Positions 5,012 through 5,337 of a stretch of 5,337 bases of DNA are shown here, one piece after another. Location of the stretch: the NCBI GenBank assembly GCA_945865355.1, contig CAMBDN010000175.1, forward strand, positions 1 through 5,337, read 5' to 3'. This stretch comes from Legionella genomosp. 1. GTDB taxonomy: Bacteria > Pseudomonadota > Gammaproteobacteria > Legionellales > Legionellaceae. Numbering within the stretch: position 1 is the first letter of the stretch; each line of letters starts with the position of its first letter. A program made the position numbers and the translations under genes. The notes beneath the pieces are model-generated. The model was given only the letters and a program-made list of their open reading frames with translations. It was not told the DNA's origin and did not search any database.

Positions 5012-5337
5012 CTATTGGCCACCCTTCGATCCTGCTGGCGAATAAGGAACCATACCAAAACGCTCATCAAAAGCTTTTTGAGCGTCATCAGAGACTTTAT
5101 TTACGTTCATTAATACATCTGGAGGAAGTGCTCGAAAGAACCCGACACCTAATGCTTTAGGCCCTTCATGCTTAATCTTTTCAATGAGCATTAGATGATT
5201 GATAGCTTTAGCTAATCGATACTCAGCAAGAAGAGGTAATCCAAAGTCTTTGGTTGGAGTCTGCGTTACATACTGAATAGTGCGATCAGGCACTTCTTGT
5301 TTAAATAGCACCGAATCAGCCAGCTCCGTTTCAGTCA
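5012..5337 (-). CDS. Unrecognised protein, 3' part, running to the window edge
   Basis: The frame stays open for 108 codons from the TAG at 5012-5014 to the edge. I do not recognise it. It is soluble, with no hydrophobic segment. Residues read at the edge are TETELADSVLFKQEVPD, then a probable helix-rich part (LLAEYRLAKAINHLMLIEKI) and a C-terminal part with ALPPDVLMNVNKVSDDAQ, ending in a Ser/Gly/Lys-rich tail (YSPAGSKGGQ). The last two bases (CA at 5336-5337) are the first two of CAT on this strand, so a T just outside would make an ATG before TETEL; a full protein of 109 residues is possible, as is a larger one. An in-frame GTG at 5309-5311 is a weaker start. A gene is likely because the frame is open and the composition is protein-like. 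Confidence 0.65.
   Translation of the reverse strand, partial: TETELADSVLFKQEVPDRTIQYVTQTPTKDFGLPLLAEYRLAKAINHLMLIEKIKHEGPKALGVGFFRALPPDVLMNVNKVSDDAQKAFDERFGMVPYSPAGSKGGQ

Overview
The window looks like a stretch of an AT-rich gammaproteobacterial chromosome, most likely Legionella or a close relative. This is inferred from protein style, not from a marker gene. The grounds are two divergent type I methionine aminopeptidases with shared lineage-type segments, a degenerate GDSL-family protein resembling Legionella-type GDSL proteins as I remember them, a secreted CAP-domain protein, and compact AT-rich promoters. No tRNA, rRNA, CRISPR array, insertion sequence or phage gene is visible.

Layout. 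Positions 53-886 (+) encode a type I methionine aminopeptidase, and 1155-1937 (-) encode a second one pointing towards it. The 268-bp gap between them holds no intact gene, only a possible decayed reading frame on the minus strand. Next come a small single-span membrane protein at 2144-2410 (-), with a near-consensus promoter and a long hairpin behind it, and, divergently, a SlyB/Pcp-type lipoprotein at 2665-3048 (+). The 254-bp region between these two carries a tandem repeat with a 33-bp period. The right half lies entirely on the minus strand: a GDSL/SGNH-fold protein (3168-4286), a secreted CAP/SCP-domain protein (4357-4860) and the 3' part of an unrecognised protein (5012-5337) that reaches the window edge.

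Function. The two aminopeptidases would both remove initiator methionine in the cytoplasm, but each departs from the E. coli enzyme in a different way. The left one has Gln where the enzyme has its active-site His178. The right one keeps that His but changes several residues of the methionine side-chain pocket. The lipoprotein, GDSL protein and CAP protein are envelope, secreted or possibly effector-type products; nothing shows that they form one pathway.

The strongest unusual signals are signature residues lost from recognisable families. The GDSL protein has lost its nucleophilic Ser and catalytic Asp while keeping the fold markers. The SlyB-type lipoprotein has lost its central glycine-zipper segment. 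One aminopeptidase has lost a catalytic His. I do not see a new multi-gene system.
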